From: a virus
Length of the DNA: 27,595 bases
Reading direction: 5' to 3' (one strand)
IMG/VR virus record: IMGVR_UViG_3300047300_000804
Coordinates: 1 to 27,595 of that record
A program made the position numbers and the translations under genes. The first letter of the stretch is position 1. The number at the start of each line of letters is the position of its first letter. This document shows positions 6,531 to 13,299 of the stretch, piece after piece. The notes under the pieces are model-generated. The model ran no database searches. It was not told the DNA's origin and saw only the letters and a program-made list of their open reading frames with translations.

Positions 6531-6603
6531 GCCTTCGTAGCTCAGTGGATAGAGCAAGAGCCTTCTAATCTCTTGGTCGTAGGTTCGATTCCTACCGAGG
6601 GCG
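6531..6603 (+). tRNA. tRNA-Arg (TCT)
   Basis: Acceptor GCCTTCG pairs with CGAGGGC (one G-U), anticodon loop CTTCTAA (anticodon TCT), T arm GTAGG-TTCGATT-CCTAC, discriminator G, no CCA. The 31:39 pair is a C-U mismatch, the same position as in the tRNA-Thr of this array. It decodes AGA/AGG, the dominant Arg codons of the SGNH and GT8 genes. Confidence 0.92.
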
Positions 6604-6606
6604 CTA

Positions 6607-6612
6607 TATAAT
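6607..6612 (+). promoter_or_regulatory. Isolated TATAAT between tRNA-Arg and tRNA-Asp
   Basis: An exact TATAAT lies 10 bases upstream of tRNA-Asp. No acceptable -35 is found 16-18 bases before it, since that position is inside the tRNA-Arg T arm. It could be an internal promoter for the last two tRNAs, or chance in an AT-rich spacer. Confidence 0.25.
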
Positions 6613-6621
6613 TTAATACAT

Positions 6622-6698
6622 GGTCCTGTAGCTCAGTTGGTTAGAGCGCCGCCCTGTCACGGCGGAGGTCGACGGTTCAAGCCCGTTCAGGATCGCCA
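6622..6698 (+). tRNA. tRNA-Asp (GTC)
   Basis: Acceptor GGTCCTG pairs with CAGGATC (one G-U), D arm GCTC...GAGC, anticodon stem-loop CCGCC-CTGTCAC-GGCGG (GTC), T arm GACGG-TTCAAGC-CCGTT, discriminator G with encoded CCA (6696-6698). Confidence 0.94.
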
Positions 6699-6702
6699 CC
6701 TT

Positions 6703-6774
6703 GGTCCCATAGTTTATCGGTTAGAACGCCGCCCTTTCACGGCGGTAGGACGGGTTCGATTCCCGTTGGGACTG
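6703..6774 (+). tRNA. tRNA-Glu (TTC)
   Basis: Acceptor GGTCCCA pairs with TGGGACT, with a G-U at 1-72. D arm GTTT...GAAC, anticodon stem-loop CCGCC-CTTTCAC-GGCGG (TTC), T arm ACGGG-TTCGATT-CCCGT, discriminator G, no CCA. Its anticodon stem is identical to that of the preceding tRNA-Asp. Last tRNA of the array. Confidence 0.92.
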
Positions 6775-6792
6775 CTCTGCTAAACTTGTATA

Positions 6793-7086
6793 GTGAATAG
6801 AGAAGATTTCCCTAACGAGTTAGACTCCGACTATCTACTACTATTAGCTAAATTCTCGTCGCTACTAGATCAGATGGTGCTGCTTGGGGAGGAAAAAGCT
6901 CGGGTAACTATCTTTGCAACTATCAGAGAGCTACTTACCGAAAAAGATATGGCTGGCGATGAAATCGCTGCAGAGGTAATTAACTGGGTATGGTCTGAGC
7001 TCGCTACTCGCTATCAGATATCGGCAGCTAATGAGTATAAGTACTGGCCACCAAAAAACTTTAGGGATATTGCTAACGGAGAGTAG
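6793..7086 (+). CDS. Small acidic helical protein, unknown
   Basis: A 97-residue protein with no recognised family. It is mainly helical with an acidic N-terminus (NREDFPNELDSDYLLLLAKF) and an aromatic C-terminus (INWVWSELATRY, then EYKYWPPKNF). The only usable start is GTG 6793, 18 bases after tRNA-Glu. No Shine-Dalgarno precedes it, and a -10-like TATAGT overlaps the GTG, so that hexamer cannot drive this start. Its TAG directly precedes the next TTG start, so it heads a tightly packed run that continues to 10133. Confidence 0.6.
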   Translation: MNREDFPNELDSDYLLLLAKFSSLLDQMVLLGEEKARVTIFATIRELLTEKDMAGDEIAAEVINWVWSELATRYQISAANEYKYWPPKNFRDIANGE

Positions 7087-7503
7087 TTGACAAGCAGAGA
7101 AGTGTCTGCTACGTTTCTCTATATGACTACATTACCTATTGAATCTATGGTTGGCTGGGCAGCTTCTAAGTTGCCAAATGATAATGATGTTATCTACATT
7201 CGACGTAAGAATGATCGTCTGTTCTGGATTGAGGGGAACAATATGGGCGGTAACAGCTGGAAAGAGATTGACGGATCTGCAGTACTACCTACTGGACTAA
7301 AGCAGCAGATTATAGAGGGTCCAGACGGCAGTTCTGTCATTGAGGATGTTGTCACTACCCATATTCCTTCTGGTTGGTATCAGGATGCGTCAGCTAGTTT
7401 GTATCTACATGAAGGACTAGGTCAGTGGGCTGATGTGTCCAACACTCAGGGGAGAAAGCTGACGGCGCTCGCGGAATCTGGAAAGATGGAATATCTTGGC
7501 TAG
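7087..7503 (+). CDS. Unknown 138-residue protein
   Basis: No family recognised. The start is probably TTG 7087, adjacent to the upstream TAG and preceded by GGAGAG at 7079-7084. An internal ATG at 7123 would give a protein 12 residues shorter. The product has beta-rich segments (DVIYIRRKNDRLFWIEG, VVTTHIPSGWYQ, ASLYLHEGLGQW) with many aromatic residues. There is no signal peptide, membrane helix or catalytic motif. It sits with small genes of unknown role just before the second 2OG oxygenase. Confidence 0.65.
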   Translation: MTSREVSATFLYMTTLPIESMVGWAASKLPNDNDVIYIRRKNDRLFWIEGNNMGGNSWKEIDGSAVLPTGLKQQIIEGPDGSSVIEDVVTTHIPSGWYQDASASLYLHEGLGQWADVSNTQGRKLTALAESGKMEYLG

Positions 7504-7666
7504 GAAAAAGGAAGTTACTAAAGTAGACGTCCCTACTTATAGTGGTCCTGAAAAAGTAGTTTTATTCGGATGGTGCATGACAGGCCACCATACTGGTTGT
7601 GTAGTAGAATTTACTGGTCATAGATGTTCCTGCAAGTGCCATGGAAGTGTAGTTAGCGATGAATGA
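7496..7666 (+). CDS. 56-residue Cys/His-rich protein
   Basis: A short frame from TTG 7496 to TGA 7664-7666. The product starts MARKKEVTK and carries WCMTGHHTGC followed by GHRCSCKCHG, that is C, HH, C and then a CxCxCH cluster. Similar tiny proteins with a closing CxCxCH are common in actinophage genomes as I recall them, and a zinc site is likely. It overlaps the previous gene by 8 bases and the next by 8, and it fills what would be a 155-base gap. The TTG start is the weakest point, but no ATG would keep the conserved part complete. Confidence 0.6.
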   Translation: MARKKEVTKVDVPTYSGPEKVVLFGWCMTGHHTGCVVEFTGHRCSCKCHGSVVSDE

Positions 7667-7847
7667 TTTTTCCCCTAATATGGGTATGTGGGCAACTGTA
7701 ATTGTTTCGGATTTTCCTGCGTATGAGGGAACTGTTGTAAGTGAGACTCAGTATGGGATATACCTATATATTGGTGGAGACCAAAATAGGCTGACCCTAT
7801 TTCCTTGGCATAATGTAGTTCGTGTGTCCTATAAGGACCAGCGCTAA
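7659..7847 (+). CDS. Small beta-barrel-like protein, unknown
   Basis: A 62-residue protein: MWATVIVSDFPAYEGTVVSE, then YGIYLYIGGDQNRLTLFPWH and NVVRVSYKDQR. The alternating strands with a final short helix-strand look like an SH3/Sm-type small barrel (modification of a KOW-like theme), but no family can be named. ATG 7659 overlaps the Cys-rich gene by eight bases, and the TAA is directly followed by the ATG of the 2OG oxygenase, so it probably shares a transcript with that enzyme. Confidence 0.6.
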   Translation: MNDFSPNMGMWATVIVSDFPAYEGTVVSETQYGIYLYIGGDQNRLTLFPWHNVVRVSYKDQR

Positions 7848-8570
7848 ATGTCTCTACTATTTGAGCCCGTACATCTGCAGAATATTTTTACACCTGAGCA
7901 GGAGTCTGAGCTTAGGGGTGTAGTTGAAGAATACTTAGCTGACGACAAAAAGTTTTACTTTGATACCATTAGTGATAGAGAAGTACGCAGGTCAAAAAAG
8001 CTAGCAAAGTTCAATGAACTACTTGTTCCGCTAGCTAAAGAAATATTTAAAGATGAGACACTGAAAGCTACCTATAGCATTCTTCTTTCATATGACTCTA
8101 ATTCTCATCTGGTATTCCACCATGACACTAATGCAAATATCTATACGATTAACTATTGCGTTAAATCAAATGTAGAGTGGCCCCTAATCTTTGGTCGTGA
8201 AGAGCCTAGAGTGGGAATAAATATTCCCGAGGGCGAGGCTCTTGCATTTATGGGGTGTGATGATTATCACGGCAGAGAGCATATAGATAAGCCAGATGCT
8301 GAGCTTGTAAATATCATGTTCCACTTCTGTCCAGAAGATCATTGGTATTTCACTAAGGGGCCTGCTCACTTCAAAAAAGTGCAGGATCATTTTGAGAAAA
8401 CTGCTGATGTCCGTAAGGCTGCTGAAGACTTAGAGTGGATTAGAGATAATGAATCCTCTAAGTTATCTAAAGATGAATTGGCTGACTTAACCTCTAAGAT
8501 AGTTGAACTACGCTCCGAGGTATCAAGACTAGAGGCTATGCATGACCGAATTCAAGGAATGGTTGGATAG
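7848..8570 (+). CDS. 2OG-Fe(II) oxygenase-like protein with C-terminal coiled coil
   Basis: A 240-residue protein. Residues about 70-165 form a 2OG oxygenase core: YSILLSYDSNSHLVFHHDTN contains H91-x-D93, followed by the strands YTINYCV and WPLIF, GEALAFMG (129-136) and the distal His in DDYHGREHI (H141 or H145), then LVNIMFHFC. The usual Arg for 2OG is not obvious in the last strand, so the co-substrate contact may be unusual. Residues about 195-238 (ELADLTSKIVELRSEVSRLE) are a coiled coil, which suggests oligomerisation or docking on a large substrate. ATG follows the previous TAA directly, and its TAG overlaps the next GTG. The substrate is unknown. Confidence 0.72.
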   Translation: MSLLFEPVHLQNIFTPEQESELRGVVEEYLADDKKFYFDTISDREVRRSKKLAKFNELLVPLAKEIFKDETLKATYSILLSYDSNSHLVFHHDTNANIYTINYCVKSNVEWPLIFGREEPRVGINIPEGEALAFMGCDDYHGREHIDKPDAELVNIMFHFCPEDHWYFTKGPAHFKKVQDHFEKTADVRKAAEDLEWIRDNESSKLSKDELADLTSKIVELRSEVSRLEAMHDRIQGMVG

Positions 8571-9574
8571 TGCGTATCCTAGTTCTTGGATTCAATGAAC
8601 GTGCTAGAGAGTTAATAGACACTATTAAGCATTTCCCAGGGTATGGGCTGCACAACCAGGTATTTATCTACCACGTGTATGTGCCGCGTAACTCGCTGAG
8701 CTACGGGAAAGAGTTAGTAGTTGAAATACCAGATCCGCATGGTGATGGATATCGAACTTATAAAGACGGATTTCAAGCTCTTGATGAATACAGTACAACA
8801 ATAAGTAACTATACTCCTTGGTTATTAGAGCAAGCTGAGGCAGGGGCATTCACTCTTGTTGTCGACTTTCTGGAAAACTCTAGTGAAATAGACCTACTAA
8901 GAGAGCAGCTATCTGACGCACTAGTCTCTGGGTCCAAATGGCTATCTGCTGTAAATAGATCTAACCAGGAACTAATTGAATCAATTAGATTCTCTATCGA
9001 TGGTGGGATGCCTTGGACTCCAGTTATCTACAGTAGTCAGTTTCTAGCTAACGCAAATGATTTATGGGAAGCAGCTAGATTGAAGATGATTGAAAATCAT
9101 CGGAAAAATACACTCAGGGATATCGAGAGACGAAAGACTCTTGGATCATTTGATTCCCCGATATATCTGCCAGCTATACCGAAAGGTGACATACATATAT
9201 TATTTGATGATGTAGTCGCCAATAGTACGGACAATGTGATTGAAGATCCGTTATTAAAGGACTTCTTTGGTTGGCACCATACTCAGCAGATGGTTGCAGC
9301 TGCTTTTTTAAATCCAAATATAGTGATCGATACAGCTACATATGTTAGACATCATCATGGGTATATAGACGCTGCTCCAAACTATAAATATAAATTAGAG
9401 CGTATTGTTTCTGGAACTATGACGGTGCACACTGACCGTGGAGATATGGTTATATCACCTGATGACTTGCATAATTCTTATGCTTGTAGCTCTGAGACAG
9501 CGCCTAGGCATGTATCTATATCTGAAGGGGCCGAGACTTTAGTGTTCACATATAAGGAGAGCGATGCTTCTTAG
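8570..9574 (+). CDS. Rossmann-like domain plus cupin-like C-terminus, unknown
   Basis: A 334-residue two-part protein. The N-terminus (MRILVLGFNERARELIDTI) and residues about 95-150 (FTLVVDFLEN, then SGSKWLSAVNRSNQELIES) follow the order of homoserine-dehydrogenase-like NAD(P)-binding domains, though the glycine motif is degenerate. The C-terminal 90 residues look like a cupin: HHHGYIDAAPNYKYKLERIV, SGTMTVHTDRGDMVISPDD, LHNSYACSS. Cupins in sugar pathways are often epimerases or isomerases, so an activated-sugar substrate is possible. GTG overlaps the oxygenase TAG (TAGTG). The next gene encodes a similar Rossmann-like domain. Fold calls are by eye. Confidence 0.5.
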   Translation: MRILVLGFNERARELIDTIKHFPGYGLHNQVFIYHVYVPRNSLSYGKELVVEIPDPHGDGYRTYKDGFQALDEYSTTISNYTPWLLEQAEAGAFTLVVDFLENSSEIDLLREQLSDALVSGSKWLSAVNRSNQELIESIRFSIDGGMPWTPVIYSSQFLANANDLWEAARLKMIENHRKNTLRDIERRKTLGSFDSPIYLPAIPKGDIHILFDDVVANSTDNVIEDPLLKDFFGWHHTQQMVAAAFLNPNIVIDTATYVRHHHGYIDAAPNYKYKLERIVSGTMTVHTDRGDMVISPDDLHNSYACSSETAPRHVSISEGAETLVFTYKESDAS

Positions 9575-10133
9575 TGCTTGTGTGCTTGGCTATACAGACT
9601 TAAGTATGGAGTTTATCTCTAAATTTAAGGGACTGCCTTATTACAAAAAGCGTGACTCTGACACTGAAGGTGTCCGTATTCATGTAATACATGTCGAAGA
9701 CTCGGCTTTTCTTGAACGCCCCTACGTGTATAGATACCAAAAAGGTGACAACTACTCTAATGTATTAAATGACGGTGATCAGGGTAGTACTAGGGAGGTC
9801 TGCATCGGGAATGATCGAGACTGGTTACTAGAGTCTAATGGTCATGATTTAATAGTTGAGATGACCGAGGATCCAGATAAATACCTTGATGTTTTATTAA
9901 ATCTAATATCTAAAGGCTACTGGACTATTATCACATCTGATAAGTTTAAGACTCAATACCTGGCTCAGATCACCGAAGCTGCTAGTACTAGCGGTGCCAA
10001 ACTGTCTATAGTGTCGGACCTAGACTCGGTGTTCGAGCTATTAGATACCGAGTACATCACTAGGTTAGCTCATCATAGAAAAGTATTGATGGAGCAAGCT
10101 GCGCTAGCTAAACCTTGTGGATTCCCCGACTGA
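9564..10133 (+). CDS. Second Rossmann-like protein, possible paralogue of the upstream gene
   Basis: A 189-residue protein. It begins LSACVLGYTDLSMEFISKF, a strand-turn-helix like a Rossmann start, and contains DLIVEMTEDPDKYLDVLLNL, then SKGYWTIITSDKFKTQYLAQ, which parallels the homoserine-dehydrogenase layout in which a VVVE strand is followed by a helix and a TAnK strand. The upstream protein has the same order (LVVDFLEN, then GSKWLSAVNRSN), so the pair may be diverged duplicates forming a heteromer. The start ATG 9564 has a perfect AAGGAG (9554-9559) four bases upstream and overlaps the previous gene by 11. No catalytic residues can be assigned. Confidence 0.5.
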   Translation: MLLSACVLGYTDLSMEFISKFKGLPYYKKRDSDTEGVRIHVIHVEDSAFLERPYVYRYQKGDNYSNVLNDGDQGSTREVCIGNDRDWLLESNGHDLIVEMTEDPDKYLDVLLNLISKGYWTIITSDKFKTQYLAQITEAASTSGAKLSIVSDLDSVFELLDTEYITRLAHHRKVLMEQAALAKPCGFPD

Positions 10134-10146
10134 AGTTTTAGCTAGC

Positions 10147-10165
10147 TTGTAGTAAGCTATCGGTA
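10147..10165 (+). promoter_or_regulatory. Possible leaderless promoter of thyX
   Basis: The 31-base gap before thyX has no Shine-Dalgarno. It contains TAAGCT (10153-10158) exactly six bases before the ATG, which would put the transcription start on the A of the start codon. TAGCTT-GTAGT-AAGCTA (10143-10159) is also a small inverted repeat that could regulate the site. Confidence 0.35.
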
Positions 10166-10857
10166 TGACAATTAAGTTTAGATCAGATGTAACTGTAAAT
10201 CTCATCCAATCAATGGCTTCTGATGATGCCGTTGTTATGGCTGCCCGTGTCTCTACTGGTGCAGAGCCTAATGAGAAGCGCGATGCTGGTCTGATCAACT
10301 ACCTGATGCGTGACCGTCACGGGTCTCCTTTCGAGCACAATGCCTTCACCTTCTACATTGAGGCACCAATCTTCGTGTTTCGCGAGTTCATGCGCCACCG
10401 CATCGCGAGCTACAACGAAGAATCAGGTCGCTATAAGGAGCTAGAGCCTGTGTTCTATGTTCCTGGAGCAGATCGTAAACTTCAACAAATCGGTAAGCCT
10501 GGTGCGTATGTGTTTGAAGAAGGTACATATGAGCAGAAGATGTCGGTACCTGCGACTACCATGCGACTCTACGACGAAGCATATTCTGCCTACACCTCGA
10601 TGCTAAATAAAGGTGTTGCTCGAGAGGTTGCCCGAACTGTCTTGCCAGTTGGTATCTACTCATCCATGTATGTGACTATGAATGCTAGATCACTGATGAA
10701 TTTTTTGAGCCTACGAACTACTCGTGAGGGTACCCACTTTCCTAGTTTCCCTCAGCGGGAGATCGAAATGGTTGCGGAGAAGATGGAAGAGTTCTTTGCG
10801 GAGAAGATGCCAGTAACCTACGAGACTTTCAATAAGAATGGCCGCGTGGCACCGTAA
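10165..10857 (+). CDS. thyX: Flavin-dependent thymidylate synthase
   Basis: Makes dTMP from dUMP using methylene-tetrahydrofolate, NADPH and FAD, downstream of the phage dUTPase. The 230-residue protein has the ThyX signature RHRIASYNEESGRY (77-90, family pattern RHRxxSxNExSxR) and the conserved C-terminal block ARTVLPVGIYSSM, then MNARSLMNFLSLR. Length is normal. It uses almost only CGN Arg codons (16 of 18) and no ATA, unlike the SGNH and GT8 genes of this window. Its stop overlaps the next ATG (TAATG). ThyX normally makes plain dTMP; nothing here shows a hydroxymethylating variant. Confidence 0.97.
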   Translation: MTIKFRSDVTVNLIQSMASDDAVVMAARVSTGAEPNEKRDAGLINYLMRDRHGSPFEHNAFTFYIEAPIFVFREFMRHRIASYNEESGRYKELEPVFYVPGADRKLQQIGKPGAYVFEEGTYEQKMSVPATTMRLYDEAYSAYTSMLNKGVAREVARTVLPVGIYSSMYVTMNARSLMNFLSLRTTREGTHFPSFPQREIEMVAEKMEEFFAEKMPVTYETFNKNGRVAP

Positions 10858-11099
10858 TGGTTGAATACCCACTTGATTTATCTAAGGTAATTGAGCTTCG
10901 AGAAGCTGCTCATGATGCTATAGGTAAGCTAGTAGATGCCGCTGGTAGTACATGGTTTGATCTCGGAGAAAAGCTTGCCGAGAGAAGATTTTTAGACATA
11001 CTTGACAAACTAGAGAATAGTCTGCTAGATTCTGAGGAGGACGCCATTATGACGATCCACCTAATAAGGAAGATGGTAGAAAGCGATGACCGAGAGTAA
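10857..11099 (+). CDS. Small acidic helical protein, unknown
   Basis: An 80-residue, strongly acidic, all-helical protein (LSKVIELREAAHDAIGKLVD, then RRFLDILDKLENSLLDSEED). No family is recognised. ATG overlaps the thyX TAA (TAATG), so it is translationally coupled to thyX. Its TAA overlaps the next small gene by 14 bases. An all-helical adaptor or inhibitor is possible, but nothing in the sequence identifies a partner. Confidence 0.65.
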   Translation: MVEYPLDLSKVIELREAAHDAIGKLVDAAGSTWFDLGEKLAERRFLDILDKLENSLLDSEEDAIMTIHLIRKMVESDDRE

Positions 11100-11256
11100 C
11101 GGATTCAAATACTCAGATGACCAGGTTGCGGAAATTTATGCAAAGCTGGAAGTTGCTAAGATGCTTACTCAGCTTGGTGCCGAGATGGCTAAGCAGGCTG
11201 AGACTGACATTAAGTTCTATAGAGTAACTAATGGTATCCCTGAAGGTGACATTTAA
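11086..11256 (+). CDS. 56-residue helical small protein
   Basis: A short frame from ATG 11086 to TAA 11254-11256. The product (MTESNGFKYSDDQVAEIYAK, then LEVAKMLTQLGAEMAKQAET) is a long amphipathic helix pair. It overlaps the previous gene by 14 bases and shares TAATG with the next, and it fills an otherwise empty 156-base gap, so translation is likely. The function is unknown. Confidence 0.65.
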   Translation: MTESNGFKYSDDQVAEIYAKLEVAKMLTQLGAEMAKQAETDIKFYRVTNGIPEGDI

Positions 11257-11795
11257 TGTCTTGGCAAGAGGAGCTTAACGAGAAGCGTCTAAAAACTCGT
11301 GGATGGTATGGGTGTATTGCACCTGACGGTTGGCGATGGATCATTGAAGACCTAGATGCGCAGTTGTCATACCTTGACCCAGATTATCAGATTCAGCAGG
11401 TTAAAGAAAAATTTGGTACTCTTCGCTACTACTATGAACCAACTAAAGGTGGAGTAGTTCAAGATTTAATGGACGCCGCTATTAGTCGAGCAGAGTATCT
11501 ATCTGCTAGAACTTGTGATGTATGCGGTAACTCTAGTGCTGTGAGTGACCCTAAGCGTGGAATTAAGTATGACTCCACTGCTGTAGTTAAAGTCCGTGGT
11601 GGTTGGTATAAGACCATCTGCAGCACATGCGATAAAGATTCTGCGTACAGCTCGCAGGAGAGACTCAATGCTATCGATCAAATCGAAGACCTGAAGCTTT
11701 ACATCAAATGGACAAGAGAAAAACTAGAAGAGGGTCAGGATCCACTTGATCTACTCCTAGCAACTGCAGAGAAAGACATATTTAGAAACTTATGA
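11256..11795 (+). CDS. Zinc-binding phage protein of unknown function
   Basis: A 179-residue protein of a type I recognise from actinophages without a known role. The first half has GWYGCIAPDGWRWIIEDLDA and the QQVKEKFGTLRYYY block. The middle holds two cysteine pairs, CDVCG (around residue 88) and CSTCDK (around 122), making a zinc ribbon. The C-terminal 40 residues are a charged helix. ATG overlaps the upstream TAA (TAATG) and its TGA overlaps the next ATG (ATGA), so it lies in a coupled chain of small genes. It is probably an early regulator or nucleic-acid binder, by the zinc site alone. Confidence 0.75.
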   Translation: MSWQEELNEKRLKTRGWYGCIAPDGWRWIIEDLDAQLSYLDPDYQIQQVKEKFGTLRYYYEPTKGGVVQDLMDAAISRAEYLSARTCDVCGNSSAVSDPKRGIKYDSTAVVKVRGGWYKTICSTCDKDSAYSSQERLNAIDQIEDLKLYIKWTREKLEEGQDPLDLLLATAEKDIFRNL

Positions 11796-11986
11796 GTGGA
11801 AAAATTATTAAAGAGATTGCTCATAGCGGGCATGTTTGTAGGGGCATCCCGTCTATTTGGCGATTCTTCAAACTTCGCTACGAGATTGGCACTCAGTGGC
11901 AGTGTGACCAGTGTTCTGGAATCTGGGAAGTTAGACGTACATATGACGGTATGACTGCTGGACGAGAGTGGCAGAGGGCTATCTAA
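11792..11986 (+). CDS. Small zinc-ribbon-like protein
   Basis: A 64-residue basic protein. One cysteine pair is in WQCDQCSGIWEVRR, and a possible second half comes from SGHVCRG, with His-14 and Cys-16. The CxxC-x2-WEV shape recalls the zinc knuckles of small phage proteins. ATG 11792 overlaps the upstream stop by four bases, and the TAA overlaps the next start (TAATG). The function is unknown. Confidence 0.65.
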   Translation: MSGKIIKEIAHSGHVCRGIPSIWRFFKLRYEIGTQWQCDQCSGIWEVRRTYDGMTAGREWQRAI

Positions 11987-12324
11987 TGAGCTACGCACGC
12001 ATGAGTGATGAGAGCGATGTTTATGTTTACGAGCACTACGCTGGATTTATCGAGTGCTGTGGTTGTCGACTAACTGCTCCTGATGATTGGGAAGACGTTG
12101 GTTTTGCTCGTCTAAACACTGCGCGTGAAGCTCTGGAGCATCTCGAATGGCACGTGCGTGAAGGGGATAAAGTTCCGCGGCGGGCTTTCGATAGAATTCG
12201 TGAAGAGCATCCTGATCTAGATAAGGCCATCGAGCCTTACGTGACTCCACCTGAAGTACAGGCACGTCGACGTAAACGCATGCAAGAACTATTTGGGGAG
12301 GTATCTGATGAAGATAACAACTGA
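11986..12324 (+). CDS. Conserved-type actinophage protein with CCGC motif, unknown
   Basis: A 112-residue protein. It begins MSYARMSDESDVYVYEHYAG, followed by FIECCGCRL, then an AREALEHLEWHVREGDKVP stretch. I know similar phage proteins with the order YVYE, ECCGCRL and HLxxHxxxGxxVP from actinophages, with no known function. I chose ATG 11986, which overlaps the TAA of the upstream gene; a GTG six codons earlier is unnecessary. The C-terminus is rich in Arg/Glu and helical. Cysteine and histidine positions could form a zinc site. Confidence 0.7.
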   Translation: MSYARMSDESDVYVYEHYAGFIECCGCRLTAPDDWEDVGFARLNTAREALEHLEWHVREGDKVPRRAFDRIREEHPDLDKAIEPYVTPPEVQARRRKRMQELFGEVSDEDNN

Positions 12325-12556
12325 GACTGGATCTGTATACGAGATTGATGAGCATGGGCTTTGTCGTAAGTATGATGCTTCTGGCGATCATATCGATACT
12401 TTTAAAGTTTGGTACATGGTCCCTGTACCAGATGAAGTGACCACTACAAAAGAACTTTATGACCTCCCTAAGGGTGATCCTGAGATTGGAAAGCGCCTCT
12501 ATATCGGAGGTAGAGATAATTGGTGGATAAGTACAAAGGTAGTGTCAATTGAGTAA
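12308..12556 (+). CDS. Small phage protein, unknown
   Basis: An 82-residue protein: MKITTETGSVYEIDEHGLCR at the N-terminus, then WYMVPVPDEV and RLYIGGRDNWWISTKVVSIE. A beta-rich fold is likely. ATG 12308 is chosen because GGGGAGG (12295-12301) lies six bases upstream, while an in-frame TTG at 12293 would lie on the ribosome-binding site itself. It overlaps the upstream gene by 17 bases. Its end overlaps a TTG start in the next small frame. Confidence 0.7.
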   Translation: MKITTETGSVYEIDEHGLCRKYDASGDHIDTFKVWYMVPVPDEVTTTKELYDLPKGDPEIGKRLYIGGRDNWWISTKVVSIE

Positions 12557-12728
12557 GTTCATTCGATTTCGCTGGTATGACCTAACTAAAACCAATCCAC
12601 GCTCTGTATATTTTGGTTGGACACTCGATGGGGTGAAATTAAACGGAGTTAGAGGTCATAGAACTTGGACACTTGACATTTACCTAAAAACGCGTATGCT
12701 AGTAATACTCTTTGGAAGGAGATATTAA
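12549..12728 (+). CDS. Possible 59-residue basic protein
   Basis: A frame from TTG 12549 to TAA 12726-12728. The product is MSKFIRFRWYDLTKTNPRSV, then FGWTLDGVKLNGVRGH, RTWTLDIYLKT and a final VILFGRRY. It is strongly basic and beta-rich. The start junction TTGAGTAAG overlaps the upstream TAA exactly as in the gene at 18071. The 3' end contains a consensus promoter and the ribosome-binding site of the next gene. If not translated, this would be a 174-base gap, longer than any other within the transcribed block. Confidence 0.5.
   Translation: MSKFIRFRWYDLTKTNPRSVYFGWTLDGVKLNGVRGHRTWTLDIYLKTRMLVILFGRRY
12673..12700 (+). promoter_or_regulatory. Strong sigma70-type promoter
   Basis: TTGACA (12673-12678), a 16-base spacer and TATGCT (12695-12700) form the best promoter inside the long plus-strand block. 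It is followed by AAGGAG (12716-12721) nine bases before ATG 12731. It would boost expression of the genes from 12731 through the Pnk and RNA-ligase genes. The -35 and -10 both lie within the possible 59-residue gene. Confidence 0.75.
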
Positions 12729-12730
12729 AA

Positions 12731-12964
12731 ATGGAACCAGTAAATGTAAATGGCCTGCCGATGGCAGAGTTTAGGTTCAAGCGCAACTGGGAGACTCGCC
12801 GTGCTGGCTGGGTTCAGGGGCGCAGTGAGGTAAGTAATGGCTGGCACTCACTGAAGTACTGTTCTAGCGTAAAGGCTGCCGACCGTTTTGTGAGAAAGAT
12901 TATTGCTCGCCGCGACGAGCCAGTTCAGTACGTGGAGCTTCCACTAATCAATAGGAGTATCTAA
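12731..12964 (+). CDS. Small basic protein expressed from a strong promoter
   Basis: A 77-residue basic protein, unknown. Segments are MEPVNVNGLPMAEFRFKRNW, ETRRAGWVQGRSEVSNGWH and VKAADRFVRKIIARRDEPVQ. The Arg/Lys/Trp content suggests nucleic-acid binding, but no motif proves it. It is the first gene after the consensus promoter at 12673 and has a full AAGGAG, so it should be well expressed. TAATG joins it to the next gene. Confidence 0.72.
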   Translation: MEPVNVNGLPMAEFRFKRNWETRRAGWVQGRSEVSNGWHSLKYCSSVKAADRFVRKIIARRDEPVQYVELPLINRSI

Positions 12965-13299
12965 TGCCTTGCCAAATGTATAGCGGTGATGAAATCCGTG
13001 CTATGAATGCTGAAGATAAAGCGGCAACGTTTAAGCGAGCTGCAGATAAATTGACTCACGAGAATGATATGTTGCGTGAAGCAATCCTTGAAGCTGCAAT
13101 TAAAGCACCGCGAGCTTTCTCAGCTGCATTCCTAAAGAAGATTGGTATTGAACAGACCAAGCACCGCAAGGAAGACTTAGCTCGATTGGAGAAGGTGTTC
13201 CGTGCATCGAAAGATGCAGAGAAGCTCGGTAAGGTAATGTTGGCTGATCCGACCAAGCCGCTCGCCAAGCAACTCGGGTTTGATCCAGATGATTACTAA
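12964..13299 (+). CDS. Helical, partly coiled-coil protein, unknown
   Basis: A 111-residue protein dominated by charged helices (DKAATFKRAADKLTHENDML, then REAILEAAIKAPRAF, then KEDLARLEKVFRASKDAEKL). The heptad-like spacing around residues 20-45 suggests a coiled coil. No enzyme motif. ATG overlaps the previous TAA, and the gene overlaps the next by 11 bases. It lies between the strong promoter and pnk, but there is no sign that it takes part in RNA repair. Confidence 0.68.
   Translation: MPCQMYSGDEIRAMNAEDKAATFKRAADKLTHENDMLREAILEAAIKAPRAFSAAFLKKIGIEQTKHRKEDLARLEKVFRASKDAEKLGKVMLADPTKPLAKQLGFDPDDY

Noticed and set aside
6789-6794. TATAGT as a promoter for the gene at 6793
   Set aside because: The hexamer overlaps the only start codon (GTG 6793), so transcription from it would begin inside the gene. 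The -35 (TTGGGA, 17 bases away) lies inside tRNA-Glu.
10165-10857. ThyX as a hydroxymethylating enzyme for modified DNA
   Set aside because: The active-site signature RHRxxSxNExSxR is the ordinary ThyX form. Nothing in the sequence suggests a changed product.
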